Source of the DNA: Syntrophobacterales bacterium
GTDB lineage: Bacteria > Desulfobacterota > Syntrophia > Syntrophales > UBA5619
DNA length: 64,000 nucleotides
Reading direction: 5' to 3'
NCBI GenBank assembly: GCA_019429105.1
Contig: JAHYJE010000002.1
Span: forward strand, 100,076 to 164,075
In this document: in pieces, positions 10,077 to 20,915 of the stretch
How the letters are laid out: every line of letters starts with the position of its first letter
Position numbering within the stretch: position 1 is the stretch's first letter
The notes under the pieces: model-generated
Seen by the model: only the letters and a program-made list of their open reading frames with translations
Told to the model about the DNA's origin: nothing
Databases searched by the model: none
Position numbers and translations under genes: made by a program

Positions 10077-10507
10077 TTGCCTTCGGCTTCCTTCACATAG
10101 CGCATTCTCAATTCGTACAGGACATCCTCCAGCATCTTTTTTTCGGCCTGTTCGAGGTTGCCCTCCGTCTTTTCCTTGAGCATGCTGAGGATATCGATAG
10201 TCTGCTTGGCTGCGATGAGATTCCGGGCAGGCTTTTTTGTCGCCGGATCGGGAAAATCGCCGAAGTGATAAAAGGCCGTCGTGGCAAGCGAGTAGATGAA
10301 GCCGGCGAAATTCATTTCGGGAAGCGGGCCGTAATCTTCTTCCTTACCCTCATCCTGAACAGGTGAAGAGGGGATTTCCTCTTTGCCGAGGCTTTCGTCG
10401 GCCTGCTCGTCGGCCTTTTTTTCTGCCTCGGCCCGCACTCCCCCCGCTTCGTCAAACAGACGGCGGTCCTTTATAACAAACCCCTTGTCATTTTTTCCCT
10501 CTTCCAT
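10073..10507 (-). CDS. DUF1844 domain protein
   Basis: A 144-residue protein with an acidic, charged first half of low complexity. The C-terminal DUF1844 helical domain is marked by FAGFIYSLATTAFYHFG and by IDILSMLKEKTEGNL. Proteins of this family often sit next to ispE or related genes in deltaproteobacteria; the function is unknown. GAGGAGG precedes the ATG. It overlaps ispE by four bases. Confidence 0.85.
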   Translation of the reverse strand: MEEGKNDKGFVIKDRRLFDEAGGVRAEAEKKADEQADESLGKEEIPSSPVQDEGKEEDYGPLPEMNFAGFIYSLATTAFYHFGDFPDPATKKPARNLIAAKQTIDILSMLKEKTEGNLEQAEKKMLEDVLYELRMRYVKEAEGK

Positions 10508-10559
10508 GGAGCCTCCTCAATATTTGTTTGCACTCTGACTTTTGCCTTTTAACTTTTAA

Positions 10560-11417
10560 CTATTGTTCCCCCAACGTCCGCATTTTGCGAAGCCGGGCAA
10601 TTCTCTCCTCGATCGGCGGATGGGTGCTGAATAGATTCATCAGCGACTTGCCGGTCAGTGGATTGACGATAAACATGTGGGCGGTCGAGGGGGTTGCCGT
10701 AAGCGGAATCGCCTGCGCGGCGCCGGCAAGCTTGCCGAGCGCGCTGGCCAGGCTGTAAGGTTTGCCGGAGATCTTTGCCCCCCCCTCATCGGCAAGATAC
10801 TCCCTTGACCGGGAGATCGCCATCTGGATCAGCGAGGCGGCAAGCGGGGCAAGGATCGCCATCAGGATCAGGCCGACGATGTTGCTTCCCCCCTCATCGT
10901 CGTCGCTCCGGCCGCCTCCGAAAAGTGCTGCCCATTGCGCCATGTGCGCCAGCATGACGATTGCCCCGGCCATTGTCGCCGCAATCGAGCCGATGAGGAT
11001 GTCCTTGTTTTTGATATGGGTCAGTTCGTGGGCCAAAACCCCCTCCAGCTCATCCGTTTTCAGCGCCCGGAGGAGCCCCTCGGTAACGGCCACAACCGCG
11101 TAGTGTTCATTTCTCCCCGTCGCAAAGGCGTTCGGGGTTTCCTCGGGGACGATATAGACCCGCGGCATCGGCAACTGTGCCCGGAGGGCGAGGTTTCGGA
11201 CCAGATTGTACAGTTCGGGGGCCTCCCGTTCCGTTGCCTCGCGGGCGTGGTACATCCGCAAAACGATCTTGTCCGAAAACCAGTAGCTTCCGAAGTTCAT
11301 CACGGTGGCGAAAATAAACGCAATAAAAACACCCTGCTGCCCCCCGAACAGGCCGCCTGCCAGCATCAAAAGCCCGGTCAGCAGGCCGAGGAGCAATCCC
11401 GTTTTAAGCGTATTCAT
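10560..11417 (-). CDS. htpX: Membrane zinc metalloprotease HtpX (M48)
   Basis: A 285-residue inner-membrane protease that degrades misfolded membrane proteins. Two N-terminal hydrophobic segments are followed by the zinc-binding helix HELTHIKN, two more hydrophobic segments, and a third zinc ligand in [11 protein letters not shown]. The closing region [13 protein letters not shown] is characteristic. The start has AAAGGAG upstream. It is followed by the DUF1844 gene and preceded by clpB, so stress-response genes cluster here. Confidence 0.96.
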   Translation of the reverse strand: MNTLKTGLLLGLLTGLLMLAGGLFGGQQGVFIAFIFATVMNFGSYWFSDKIVLRMYHAREATEREAPELYNLVRNLALRAQLPMPRVYIVPEETPNAFATGRNEHYAVVAVTEGLLRALKTDELEGVLAHELTHIKNKDILIGSIAATMAGAIVMLAHMAQWAALFGGGRSDDDEGGSNIVGLILMAILAPLAASLIQMAISRSREYLADEGGAKISGKPYSLASALGKLAGAAQAIPLTATPSTAHMFIVNPLTGKSLMNLFSTHPPIEERIARLRKMRTLGEQ

Positions 11418-11477
11418 CTTTTCTTCTCCTTTAGGCGGTTACATACAACATGCCGAATAGTTGTTATTGCCGCATGT

Positions 11478-14063
<2,586 letters not shown>

Positions 14064-14107
14064 AGAGAATTTCCTCCTTATTTTATAACAATTACAACTG
14101 TGGCGGT

Positions 14108-14136
14108 AAGTTAAACATGGACAAAAAGGATGTCAA
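14108..14136 (-). promoter_or_regulatory. Possible sigma-70 promoter for clpB
   Basis: The minus strand has TTGACA (14131-14136), a 17-base spacer and TAACTT (14108-14113), about 45 bases before the clpB ATG. The -10 box is weak. No CIRCE operator is seen. Confidence 0.35.
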
Positions 14137-14172
14137 GAATGGCCGGCAGATAACTGTTAAAGACGGAAAAGG

Positions 14173-14201
14173 TTGACGACCGGAAGCCATCCCTGTATAA
14201 A
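14173..14201 (+). promoter_or_regulatory. Sigma-70 promoter for hgcA
   Basis: TTGACG (14173-14178), a 17-base spacer and TATAAA (14196-14201) make a near-consensus promoter. The TG two bases before the -10 box adds an extended -10 feature. It predicts a leader of about 80 bases before hgcA. No cobalamin riboswitch or operator is apparent in the leader. Confidence 0.6.
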
Positions 14202-14287
14202 GCCGCCATGTTCATTTACTGAAAATCAGACTGCCCTGCTGTCGTTGTTTTTATTGATTGTCGGTTGCCGGGACGAGAGGAAGTGTA

Positions 14288-15454
14288 ATGAATCAAACAA
14301 ATCAGCCTTCTTGCTGCCAAAGCGAAAAGACCGTCTTTTTGCCGTCATTTTCCGTGTCCGCCTGCTGTGCGGGTGAAGTCGGCGAGAAGTCGCCGCTCCT
14401 TCCGCGTCTTGACCAGGATTTTGTGACCGGGACCTTGGCAACGCCAGTAGGCTTGCTGCCCAGGGTATCGGCACAATTGCAGGGGCGGGATTATTGGGGG
14501 GCGATCAAGGCCCGCTGGGGGATCGGCCGGATGGATTACACCGTTGATCCGGGTCTTTACGCGCTGGGAAATCCGGATCGGGAGTCGCCGGTCCTGGTGA
14601 GCGCCAATTACAAGCTGAGTTTTGACGCACTGAGGTGTGCTTTGCCCGGCCGTGACCTCTGGCTGCTTGTGCTCGATACGAAGGGAATCAACGTCTGGTG
14701 CGCTGCCGGCAAGGGAACCTTCGGTACGGAGGAGCTGGTCGGCCGGATTGAAGCGAGCGGACTGAAGGAGGTCGTCAGCCACCGGTCGCTGATTCTCCCG
14801 CAATTGGGAGCGTCGGGGGTGGCCGCCCATACGGTCAAAAAACTCTCCGGATTTGGCGTTCGCTTCGGCCCGATCAGGGCCGAGGACCTGCCTGAATATA
14901 TGGATGCCGGGTTCAAGGCCACCAGCAAAATGCGTCTCAAGACCTTCCCGCTTCGGGAAAGGACTGTCCTGATACCGGTCGAGCTGGTCGAAGCCCTAAA
15001 ACCGGCCTTGATCATTGCGCCCCTCCTTTTCCTTTTCGGCGGCATCGGCGGCCCCGCCGGTTTCTGGGAAAAAGCCCTCGCTGAAGGCGCCTTTGCAGTT
15101 CTGGCGTTTCTGAGTGCGATTATGGCGGGGGCGGTAATCCATCCCCTGCTATTGCCGTATCTCCCCGGACGGGCATTTTCGACGAAGGGATTGGCGCTGG
15201 GAGCGGTCGTGGCGCTTATGATGCTTTTTGGCCACGGATACGATCCCTCGCTGTGGGCGGGGCGGCTGGGCATTCTGGCGTGGCTGCTGCTCATCCCGGC
15301 AGTCACGGCCTATCTGGCGATGAATTTTACCGGGGCATCCACGTTTACCTCCCCGTCCGGGGTGAACCGGGAGATGCGGTGGGCGCTTCCGGTGGAGATC
15401 GGGATGGGACTAACCGGTCTGATCCTGTGGATTGCGTCAATTTTGACTGCATAG
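14288..15454 (+). CDS. hgcA: Mercury methylation corrinoid protein HgcA
   Basis: A 388-residue membrane corrinoid protein that transfers a methyl group to Hg(II), producing methylmercury. The hallmark cap-helix motif NVWCAAGK is present with Cys138 as the presumed lower cobalt ligand. The N-terminal part is the cobalamin-binding domain; after about residue 235 there are five hydrophobic helices. The frame is open back to 14258, but ATG 14288 has GAGAGGA before it and is preferred. The N-terminus has two extra CC pairs (PSCC, SACC), which are not part of the known motif. hgcB follows ten bases later. Identification is firm; activity depends on hgcB and growth conditions. Confidence 0.96.
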   Translation: MNQTNQPSCCQSEKTVFLPSFSVSACCAGEVGEKSPLLPRLDQDFVTGTLATPVGLLPRVSAQLQGRDYWGAIKARWGIGRMDYTVDPGLYALGNPDRESPVLVSANYKLSFDALRCALPGRDLWLLVLDTKGINVWCAAGKGTFGTEELVGRIEASGLKEVVSHRSLILPQLGASGVAAHTVKKLSGFGVRFGPIRAEDLPEYMDAGFKATSKMRLKTFPLRERTVLIPVELVEALKPALIIAPLLFLFGGIGGPAGFWEKALAEGAFAVLAFLSAIMAGAVIHPLLLPYLPGRAFSTKGLALGAVVALMMLFGHGYDPSLWAGRLGILAWLLLIPAVTAYLAMNFTGASTFTSPSGVNREMRWALPVEIGMGLTGLILWIASILTA

Positions 15455-15464
15455 GAGTTTTACG

Positions 15465-15791
15465 ATGGGACAACTGATTTATCTGCGGAATGTGGTTACC
15501 TTGAAACTGGATCAGGGAAAATGTACCGGCTGCGGAACATGCCTGGAGGTATGCCCGCACGCGGTGTTTGCAATGAACGGCCGCCATGTCGAAATCCGGA
15601 ACCGGGATGCGTGCATGGAGTGCGGCGCCTGCAGCCGGAATTGCCCTGCCGAAGCGATTTTTGTGCAGGCCGGCGTCGGCTGCGCGGCGGCCGTGATCAA
15701 CGATATGCTGGGTCGCACCGGTTCGGCGTGTTGCTGCACCGCCAACTCGGAAGCCGCCTCTTCCGGAAAAAAGGGAGCGGCTTGCTGTTGA
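15465..15791 (+). CDS. hgcB: Mercury methylation ferredoxin HgcB
   Basis: A 108-residue ferredoxin needed with HgcA for methylmercury formation, thought to reduce the HgcA corrinoid. It binds two [4Fe-4S] clusters through C20, C23, C26, C30 and C50, C53, C56, C60. It also has the HgcB-specific lone cysteine C73 (in GVGCAAA) and the C-terminal CC pair (107-108), both proposed to bind mercury. There is an additional CCC at 89-91. It lies ten bases after hgcA and is surely cotranscribed. Confidence 0.96.
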   Translation: MGQLIYLRNVVTLKLDQGKCTGCGTCLEVCPHAVFAMNGRHVEIRNRDACMECGACSRNCPAEAIFVQAGVGCAAAVINDMLGRTGSACCCTANSEAASSGKKGAACC

Positions 15792-15879
15792 GGGCCTTTC
15801 CCAAAAAGGAAGTTCGGTTGCCACGGGCGGTCATTTTAATGTAAACGATTTTTCCCAGCGCACAGCAAGGAGGTGGAAG

Positions 15880-16755
15880 ATGGTGGAAACGGGCGGCAGC
15901 GCGAAAAATCCGGCGGCGTGGATCAGGGAGCGCATCCTCGACTACATGGCCTCCGCCGAGAACAGCCTTCATTTCGAAGACGTCCTTGAGCCGGCGTGGG
16001 CGGCGCCGCTTGTCGGTTTTTCCCGCGGCGACGATCCGCTTTATCAACAGTTCAAAGATGATATAGGTTCTTTCTACTGGACGCCGCAGGAGATTTTTGA
16101 CGCGACGTTTCCCGGGCGGCAGGTTGCCGCCGCTGAATTGACTGTGATCAGTTGGATCCTGCCGCAGACGGAAAAGACCCGGCGCGATAACAGCCGGGAA
16201 AAGGCCGTTTCGGCGGAGCGCTGGGCAAGGTCCCGCAAGTATGGGGAAGATTTCAACGTCAAGCTGCGCGACCATCTGGCAGGGAGGCTTCAGGAGGCCG
16301 GCTGCGAGGCTGTGGCGCCTGTGAACGCGCCCGCCTGGAAGCGGGAAGATTCGGCCCGGTACGGTTTCGCCTCTTCCTGGTCGGAGCGGCATGCGGCCTT
16401 CGTCGCGGGCCTGGGCACCTTCGGGCTCTCGGACGGCCTGATCACCCCCCGGGGCAAGGCGATGCGCTGCGGCTCCGTCGTCGCCCGGATTGCCGTCCCC
16501 CCGTCGGCGCGGCCCTACACCGACCACCATGCCTACTGCCTCTTCTACAGCGATGGGAGCTGTGGTAAATGCATCGAGCGCTGCCCGGCGCATGCCATCA
16601 CGCGGGAGGGGCACGACAAGGAAAAATGTGCTGCCTATGTTCACGATGTATCGTCAAAATCGATTCAGGAACGGTTTGGTTTTGAAACGTCGGGCTGCGG
16701 TCTCTGCCAGGTTGGCGTTCCCTGCGAGGCGAAGATCCCCCTCCCCGCAAAATAA
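15880..16755 (+). CDS. QueG-like double [4Fe-4S] protein downstream of hgcAB
   Basis: A 291-residue protein resembling the epoxyqueuosine reductase (QueG) and corrinoid iron-sulfur reductase group, but not a canonical QueG. The segment FASSWSERHAAFVAGLGTFGLS parallels the QueG core. The C-terminus has eight cysteines (C220, C228, C231, C235, C250, C273, C276, C282), enough for two [4Fe-4S] clusters. No HEAT-repeat tail is present. AAGGAGG precedes the ATG and the gene starts 88 bases after hgcB, so it probably belongs to the same transcript. QueG proteins use cobalamin, so a role in reducing or loading the HgcA corrinoid is possible, but this is inference from position. Confidence 0.75.
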   Translation: MVETGGSAKNPAAWIRERILDYMASAENSLHFEDVLEPAWAAPLVGFSRGDDPLYQQFKDDIGSFYWTPQEIFDATFPGRQVAAAELTVISWILPQTEKTRRDNSREKAVSAERWARSRKYGEDFNVKLRDHLAGRLQEAGCEAVAPVNAPAWKREDSARYGFASSWSERHAAFVAGLGTFGLSDGLITPRGKAMRCGSVVARIAVPPSARPYTDHHAYCLFYSDGSCGKCIERCPAHAITREGHDKEKCAAYVHDVSSKSIQERFGFETSGCGLCQVGVPCEAKIPLPAK

Positions 16756-16882
16756 AGGGGACGGTTCTATTGTGCTGCCGGGCAAGGTCGTGTCTTTCTG
16801 ACCTTCCCGTTTCTCGATCCCGGTCCAATGACGGCGTGTTTGCCGGTCCGGGCCTCGGTCCGCTCCGAATCCTCTGCCGGCT

Positions 16883-17230
16883 TTACTTTACAATCTTGCG
16901 CTTCATTGTCCTGGCCGCGTCTTTAAGCGCTCCGAGATTCACGACATCCTTGTAGTGGATTTTTTCGAGGGTTTCCTTCGCTATTTGAGATCTTCTGCCG
17001 CTTCGACAATAGACGTAAATGCGACTGGACTTGTCTTTGGCAACGGCCCCCACCTTCTCCCCGATCGATTCGTAAGGAATCAGGATGGCGCCCTCGAGAT
17101 GGCCTTCGTTCCATTCGGCTTCGGTTCGAACATCGATGATCAGCGGTTTTACGCCGTCAGCGCCGAAAGATGGCAATGCCATCCCCCAAACCATTACCAC
17201 CGCTCCCAAAAAGAAAAAAAACTTTTTCAT
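16883..17230 (-). CDS. Periplasmic single-domain rhodanese
   Basis: A 115-residue protein with a signal peptide (KKFFFFLGAVVMVWGMALPSFGA cleaved near residue 24) and one rhodanese domain. The domain includes DVRTEAEWNEGHLEGA and the active loop CRSGRR with the persulfide cysteine. It likely handles sulfur or acts as a thiol carrier in the periplasm. The frame extends upstream to 17314, but ATG 17230 is right because GGAGGAAAG precedes it and the signal peptide begins there. It is convergent with the hgcAB cassette. Confidence 0.85.
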   Translation of the reverse strand: MKKFFFFLGAVVMVWGMALPSFGADGVKPLIIDVRTEAEWNEGHLEGAILIPYESIGEKVGAVAKDKSSRIYVYCRSGRRSQIAKETLEKIHYKDVVNLGALKDAARTMKRKIVK

Positions 17231-17292
17231 CTTTCCTCCCGATAACTTTCTGCCGGGATACCCCGGACCTGCCTGTAAATTTTTAATCATCT

Positions 17293-17466
17293 GAGGCAAT
17301 TGCAAAACTCTCACATTCTGTCATTCCCGCAATGATTTTAAGCGGGAAAACGAAGTTTAATTTTCATAATCTGGTTCTAACTGCTTGAAAAACCGTATTC
17401 CCGATAGAAGCATTGTGTACATTAAGCTCCGCTTTCGGGAATGACAAATAGTTTTGCAATTGGCTC
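17293..17466. repeat. MITE-like element with long terminal inverted repeats
   Basis: About 174 bases bounded by a 17-base inverted repeat with one mismatch (17293-17309 and 17450-17466, core CAATTGCAAAACT). A second nested pair is TGTCATTCCCG (17319-17329) with CGGGAATGACA (17436-17446). The interior is AT-rich with no open frame. This structure suits a non-autonomous miniature transposable element or a dispersed intergenic repeat. No other copy was seen in the window. Confidence 0.65.
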
Positions 17467-17478
17467 AAAAGACGGTTT

Positions 17479-18666
17479 TTATACGCTTTCAATAACGACG
17501 GAAAGCGACTGACCGCCCAGGGCGCCGACATTTATCAGCCCCCGCCGACCCCTTTGCCCCCTTAATCTGCTGATCAGGCGAACGGCCATAACACCCCCGG
17601 TCGCCGCCCCGGGACAACCAAAGGAAAGGCTGCTTCCGTCCACGTTGATCCTGCCCGAAACCGCTTCGCCCAGCGTATTTTCCACGGCAAGGGCGTATGC
17701 GGCAGACGGAGAATGAATATCAAAGAAATCAATATCTTCCATGCATATATTGCACATGGCAAGCGCCTTGTTTATCGAACGAACAGTCGTCTTCTCCAGC
17801 AGGAGGGGACTGCCCGCCGCGATCCCGAACCCGGCCATTCTCGCCAAGGGCTTGCATCCCAGTTTCTCTGCCCTGTCCGCCGACAGCATGACCAGCGACG
17901 CCGCTGCATCAGCCCAAGGCGCCAGACTCGCCCTCGTCGCAGAGCCGCTCTCTCTTACGGGCGGCAGCCCTGACAACTCCTCAAGGGTGGCACTCTCCGG
18001 AGGATCATCAGCGGTTACAGAATCCTCTTTGCCCTTATGCTTTACCGTCGCCGACGCTATCTCTGGGGAAATTTCTCCGGCGGCAAGCGCCGCGAGGCGC
18101 TTCTGGCGATCCTGCAAAACATGCATATCCAGATTTTTTCTGTCCAATCCCCAGCGCCTGGCAATTCCGTCGGCAAGGGCCGCCGCCGTCAGTTCCCCAT
18201 ATCTTTCCCGAGGCTGGGCGTTCGTCTCAACTTCTGTTTTCGGATTGTGAAAACAAAGCTCCCCCGGCCCTATCCGGTAGCGGGGGTGAAAAATGTAATG
18301 CTGCGCCATGCTGTAACTATCAACGCCACCCACGAGCACCCCGCTGTATTCATCCCCGACAAGCTTGTTGAACCCGCTGATCATTGTCTGCAGGGCGCCC
18401 GCGCAAAGGGTGTTCAGGGTGTAGCCCGCCGGCTCTTCACTCAGACCGGCCAGCGTCCAGGCGTGCCGGCCAACATTCGCCGGCAGGCTGCTCTGCAGGG
18501 ACTGGCTGTAAATGCACATGTCCAAGGCGCCAAAATCCAACCTCGCCTCGTCCACCACGGCCTTCATCGTCAGCGCCGCCAAATCCTGAACCCGGACAGT
18601 CTTCAGGGAACCAAGATATTTTCCGATCGGGCTTCTTTGCGCACTTACAAAAAATACCTCTTTCAA
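17479..18666 (-). CDS. Thiolase-fold protein with degenerate active site
   Basis: A 395-residue thiolase-superfamily protein. It keeps the nucleophile Cys88 in LNTLCAGALQ, but the other catalytic blocks are altered. The usual NEAFA region reads HSPSAAY. The GHP histidine is replaced by Cys351 in SFGCPGAATGG. The second catalytic cysteine of the CxGGG motif is replaced by NVGALGGQ (about 380). It starts with TTG, overlapping the stop of the upstream canonical thiolase gene as TTGA, with AAGGAGAGG before it, so the two are coupled. It may be a non-condensing partner subunit or use another chemistry; a plain acetyl-CoA acetyltransferase role is doubtful. Confidence 0.75.
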   Translation of the reverse strand: MKEVFFVSAQRSPIGKYLGSLKTVRVQDLAALTMKAVVDEARLDFGALDMCIYSQSLQSSLPANVGRHAWTLAGLSEEPAGYTLNTLCAGALQTMISGFNKLVGDEYSGVLVGGVDSYSMAQHYIFHPRYRIGPGELCFHNPKTEVETNAQPRERYGELTAAALADGIARRWGLDRKNLDMHVLQDRQKRLAALAAGEISPEIASATVKHKGKEDSVTADDPPESATLEELSGLPPVRESGSATRASLAPWADAAASLVMLSADRAEKLGCKPLARMAGFGIAAGSPLLLEKTTVRSINKALAMCNICMEDIDFFDIHSPSAAYALAVENTLGEAVSGRINVDGSSLSFGCPGAATGGVMAVRLISRLRGQRGRRGLINVGALGGQSLSVVIESV

Positions 18667-19913
18667 GAGACCTCTCCTTCCCGCCTTTTTTGACGCTCGA
18701 TAATCAGCGCTCCGCCGATCCCTCCCGCGCAGCAGAGGGTGGCGAGCCCGTAACGGCCCCCGGTTCTTTCAAGACCGTAAAGTAATTTTGTGGTGATTAT
18801 GCAGCCGCTGGCGCCCAGCGGATGACCCAGGGCGATCGCGCCGCCCCAGAGGTTCACCTTTTCATCAAACCACTCATCATTTACCCCGTACATATTTTTC
18901 CATTCCCGCATTACGGCGAGGCTCTGACCGGCAAACGCCTCGTTGAGCTCCACTATATCCAGATCGGCAAATTTAAGCCCCGCCTTCTTCAGGGCAATCG
19001 CCGTCGCCGGCACGGGGCCCCTGCCCATAAGGCGCGGATCAACCCCGGCAACCCCGCAGGCGATTACCCGCGCCCTTGGCGTCACGCCGAGTTCCCTGGC
19101 CTTTTTAGCTGACATTATAATGGCAACCGCCGCCCCGTCGTTTCTTCCCGAGGAGCTTCCCGCCGTCACCGTACCGTCTTTTTTGAAAACAGGCTTGAGC
19201 TTTGCCAAACCTTCCAAGGTCGTTTCCCGGCGCGGGAATTCGTCAGCAGCAAAGACGCCATCGCTTCCGTCCGACTTTTTATACCTTACCGGGACGATTT
19301 CGGCTCTGAAGTCCCCCCGGTCTATCGCCGCAACCGCCAGTCTCTGGCTGCGCAAGGAGAAATTATCCTGCTCTTCACGGGATATATTGTGGAGTTCCAC
19401 AAGATTCTCCGCCGTTATGCCCATCGGGATATGACCGTAACGTTCGACAGGGGCCGCCCCCGGACCGCCGGTCGCAATGGAATCAAGCAGTTTTACATCT
19501 CCGTTGCCAAAGGCCTGATTGGCCGTGTCGGAGAGAAAAAACTCCCCCCCGCTCATCCATTCCACGCCTCCGGCCAGGATAACATCGGCAAAACCATTTT
19601 TTATGAACTCGTACCCCTCCATGATGGAAAGCATCCCCGAGGCACAGGCCATGGTGTCGGTAAAGGCCGGGGTTTCCTCGGGAAGTCCGATTGCAAAGAC
19701 CAGATTGCGCGCCGTATTCGCGGCAATCGTGCTTTGCTTTACATGCCCCATGATTACATAATCATAGGCCTCCGGTTTTATCCTTGCGGCATTTCGCTCC
19801 ACTATTGCCCTTGCCGTCTGCCCCAGCAGGTCCATAAACGGGACATCTTTTATCGTCCCGCCGTGTCTGCCGATGGCGCTCCTGGCCATATCAACGATGA
19901 CAACCTCATTCAT
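18663..19913 (-). CDS. Acetyl-CoA acetyltransferase / 3-ketoacyl-CoA thiolase
   Basis: A 416-residue thiolase with the complete catalytic set: the nucleophile Cys90 in TMACASG, VELNEAFAGQS, the histidine in ALGHPLGASG and the second cysteine in LCCAGGIGGA. It cleaves 3-ketoacyl-CoA with CoA to acetyl-CoA and a shortened acyl-CoA, or condenses two acetyl-CoA. In this operon a degradative role is likely. It is translationally coupled to the degenerate thiolase and begins 17 bases after the dehydrogenase stop. Confidence 0.92.
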   Translation of the reverse strand: MNEVVIVDMARSAIGRHGGTIKDVPFMDLLGQTARAIVERNAARIKPEAYDYVIMGHVKQSTIAANTARNLVFAIGLPEETPAFTDTMACASGMLSIMEGYEFIKNGFADVILAGGVEWMSGGEFFLSDTANQAFGNGDVKLLDSIATGGPGAAPVERYGHIPMGITAENLVELHNISREEQDNFSLRSQRLAVAAIDRGDFRAEIVPVRYKKSDGSDGVFAADEFPRRETTLEGLAKLKPVFKKDGTVTAGSSSGRNDGAAVAIIMSAKKARELGVTPRARVIACGVAGVDPRLMGRGPVPATAIALKKAGLKFADLDIVELNEAFAGQSLAVMREWKNMYGVNDEWFDEKVNLWGGAIALGHPLGASGCIITTKLLYGLERTGGRYGLATLCCAGGIGGALIIERQKRREGEVS

Positions 19914-19930
19914 TTACCAACCCTCAATCC

Positions 19931-20818
19931 TTAAAAATCCACATCCTTTCGCGGTTTTTTCTCACCTGATGTGTAATCGTACCAGCCCTTGCCGGTTTTT
20001 CTTCCCAGATCGCCGCTCCGAACGAGTTTTTCCAGGGTCAGGTTTGGCCTCCACTTGACATCCTTGTAACCATCGTGCAACGTCCTGGCAACCGCCAAAC
20101 CGACATCAAGACCGACAAAATCGGCCAGTTCGAAGGGCCCCATTGGATGCCGGAGGGCGAGCTTCAGGGCCCGGTCGATATCCTCGATACTGGCAACCCC
20201 TTCCGTCATGCAGTTATAGGCCTCATTGCGCAGGGCGCTGTTGATCCGGTTGACCAGAAATCCGGGAACGTCCTTTACCCGGACACCCTGTTTGCCCATC
20301 CGCTTGGCGATCCCCATGATCGTCTCCGCGGTTTCAGCAGATGTCTTCAGCCCGCTGATGATTTCCACAAGCTCCATAACCGGCACGGGACTGAAAAAAT
20401 GCATGCCGATAAACCGGTCGGGGCGTTTTACCACTGCTGCCAGTTTGGTAATTGATATAGAGGAGGTGTTGGTCGCGAAAATTACCTCGGGCCGGCAAAC
20501 AGCATCGAGCTTTTCAAAAATTCCTTTTTTGACGTCAAAATTCTCGAAGGCCGCCTCGATCGCCAGATCAGCCCCGGCGGCATCCTCCAGGCTGAAACTT
20601 CTCGCCACCCTCGCCAGCAGATTCTTTTTTCTGTCTTCATCAAGCTTTCCTTTGGAAACAAGTCGATCAAAATTTTCTGTAATCTTCGCCACTCCCCGCT
20701 CGGCAAGTTCCGGGGTCGTATCATTCATAACAACATCGAATCCCGCCTGCAGGGCAACCTGGGCGATCCCCGCCCCCATGAATCCCGACCCGACAACCAT
20801 GATTTTTTTTATCTCCAC
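19931..20818 (-). CDS. 3-hydroxyacyl-CoA dehydrogenase (first paralogue)
   Basis: A roughly 295-residue NAD-dependent dehydrogenase oxidising L-3-hydroxyacyl-CoA. The Rossmann motif is VVGSGFMGAGIAQ. The catalytic histidine lies in HFFSPVPVMELVEI and PGFLVNRI marks the second domain. The protein looks like the standard short-chain HBD/PaaH type. GTG at 20818 is taken as the start because it follows a G-rich stretch and gives the normal N-terminus; a TTG at 20833 is an alternative. It precedes the thiolase genes. Confidence 0.9.
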   Translation of the reverse strand: MEIKKIMVVGSGFMGAGIAQVALQAGFDVVMNDTTPELAERGVAKITENFDRLVSKGKLDEDRKKNLLARVARSFSLEDAAGADLAIEAAFENFDVKKGIFEKLDAVCRPEVIFATNTSSISITKLAAVVKRPDRFIGMHFFSPVPVMELVEIISGLKTSAETAETIMGIAKRMGKQGVRVKDVPGFLVNRINSALRNEAYNCMTEGVASIEDIDRALKLALRHPMGPFELADFVGLDVGLAVARTLHDGYKDVKWRPNLTLEKLVRSGDLGRKTGKGWYDYTSGEKKPRKDVDF

Positions 20819-20915
20819 CGTAATCCCCCCCAACAGCTCTTGTATGAATCTGCGCTCAAACGAACGCCCGTTGAATTTTTTTATTCTCTTTGATATGCGG
20901 AGCTTTGCCTTTTTT

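Noticed and set aside
14108..14140. Heat-shock (sigma-32) promoter for clpB
   Set aside because: CTTGACA and TCCATGT are present but the spacing is about 10 bases, too short for sigma-32.
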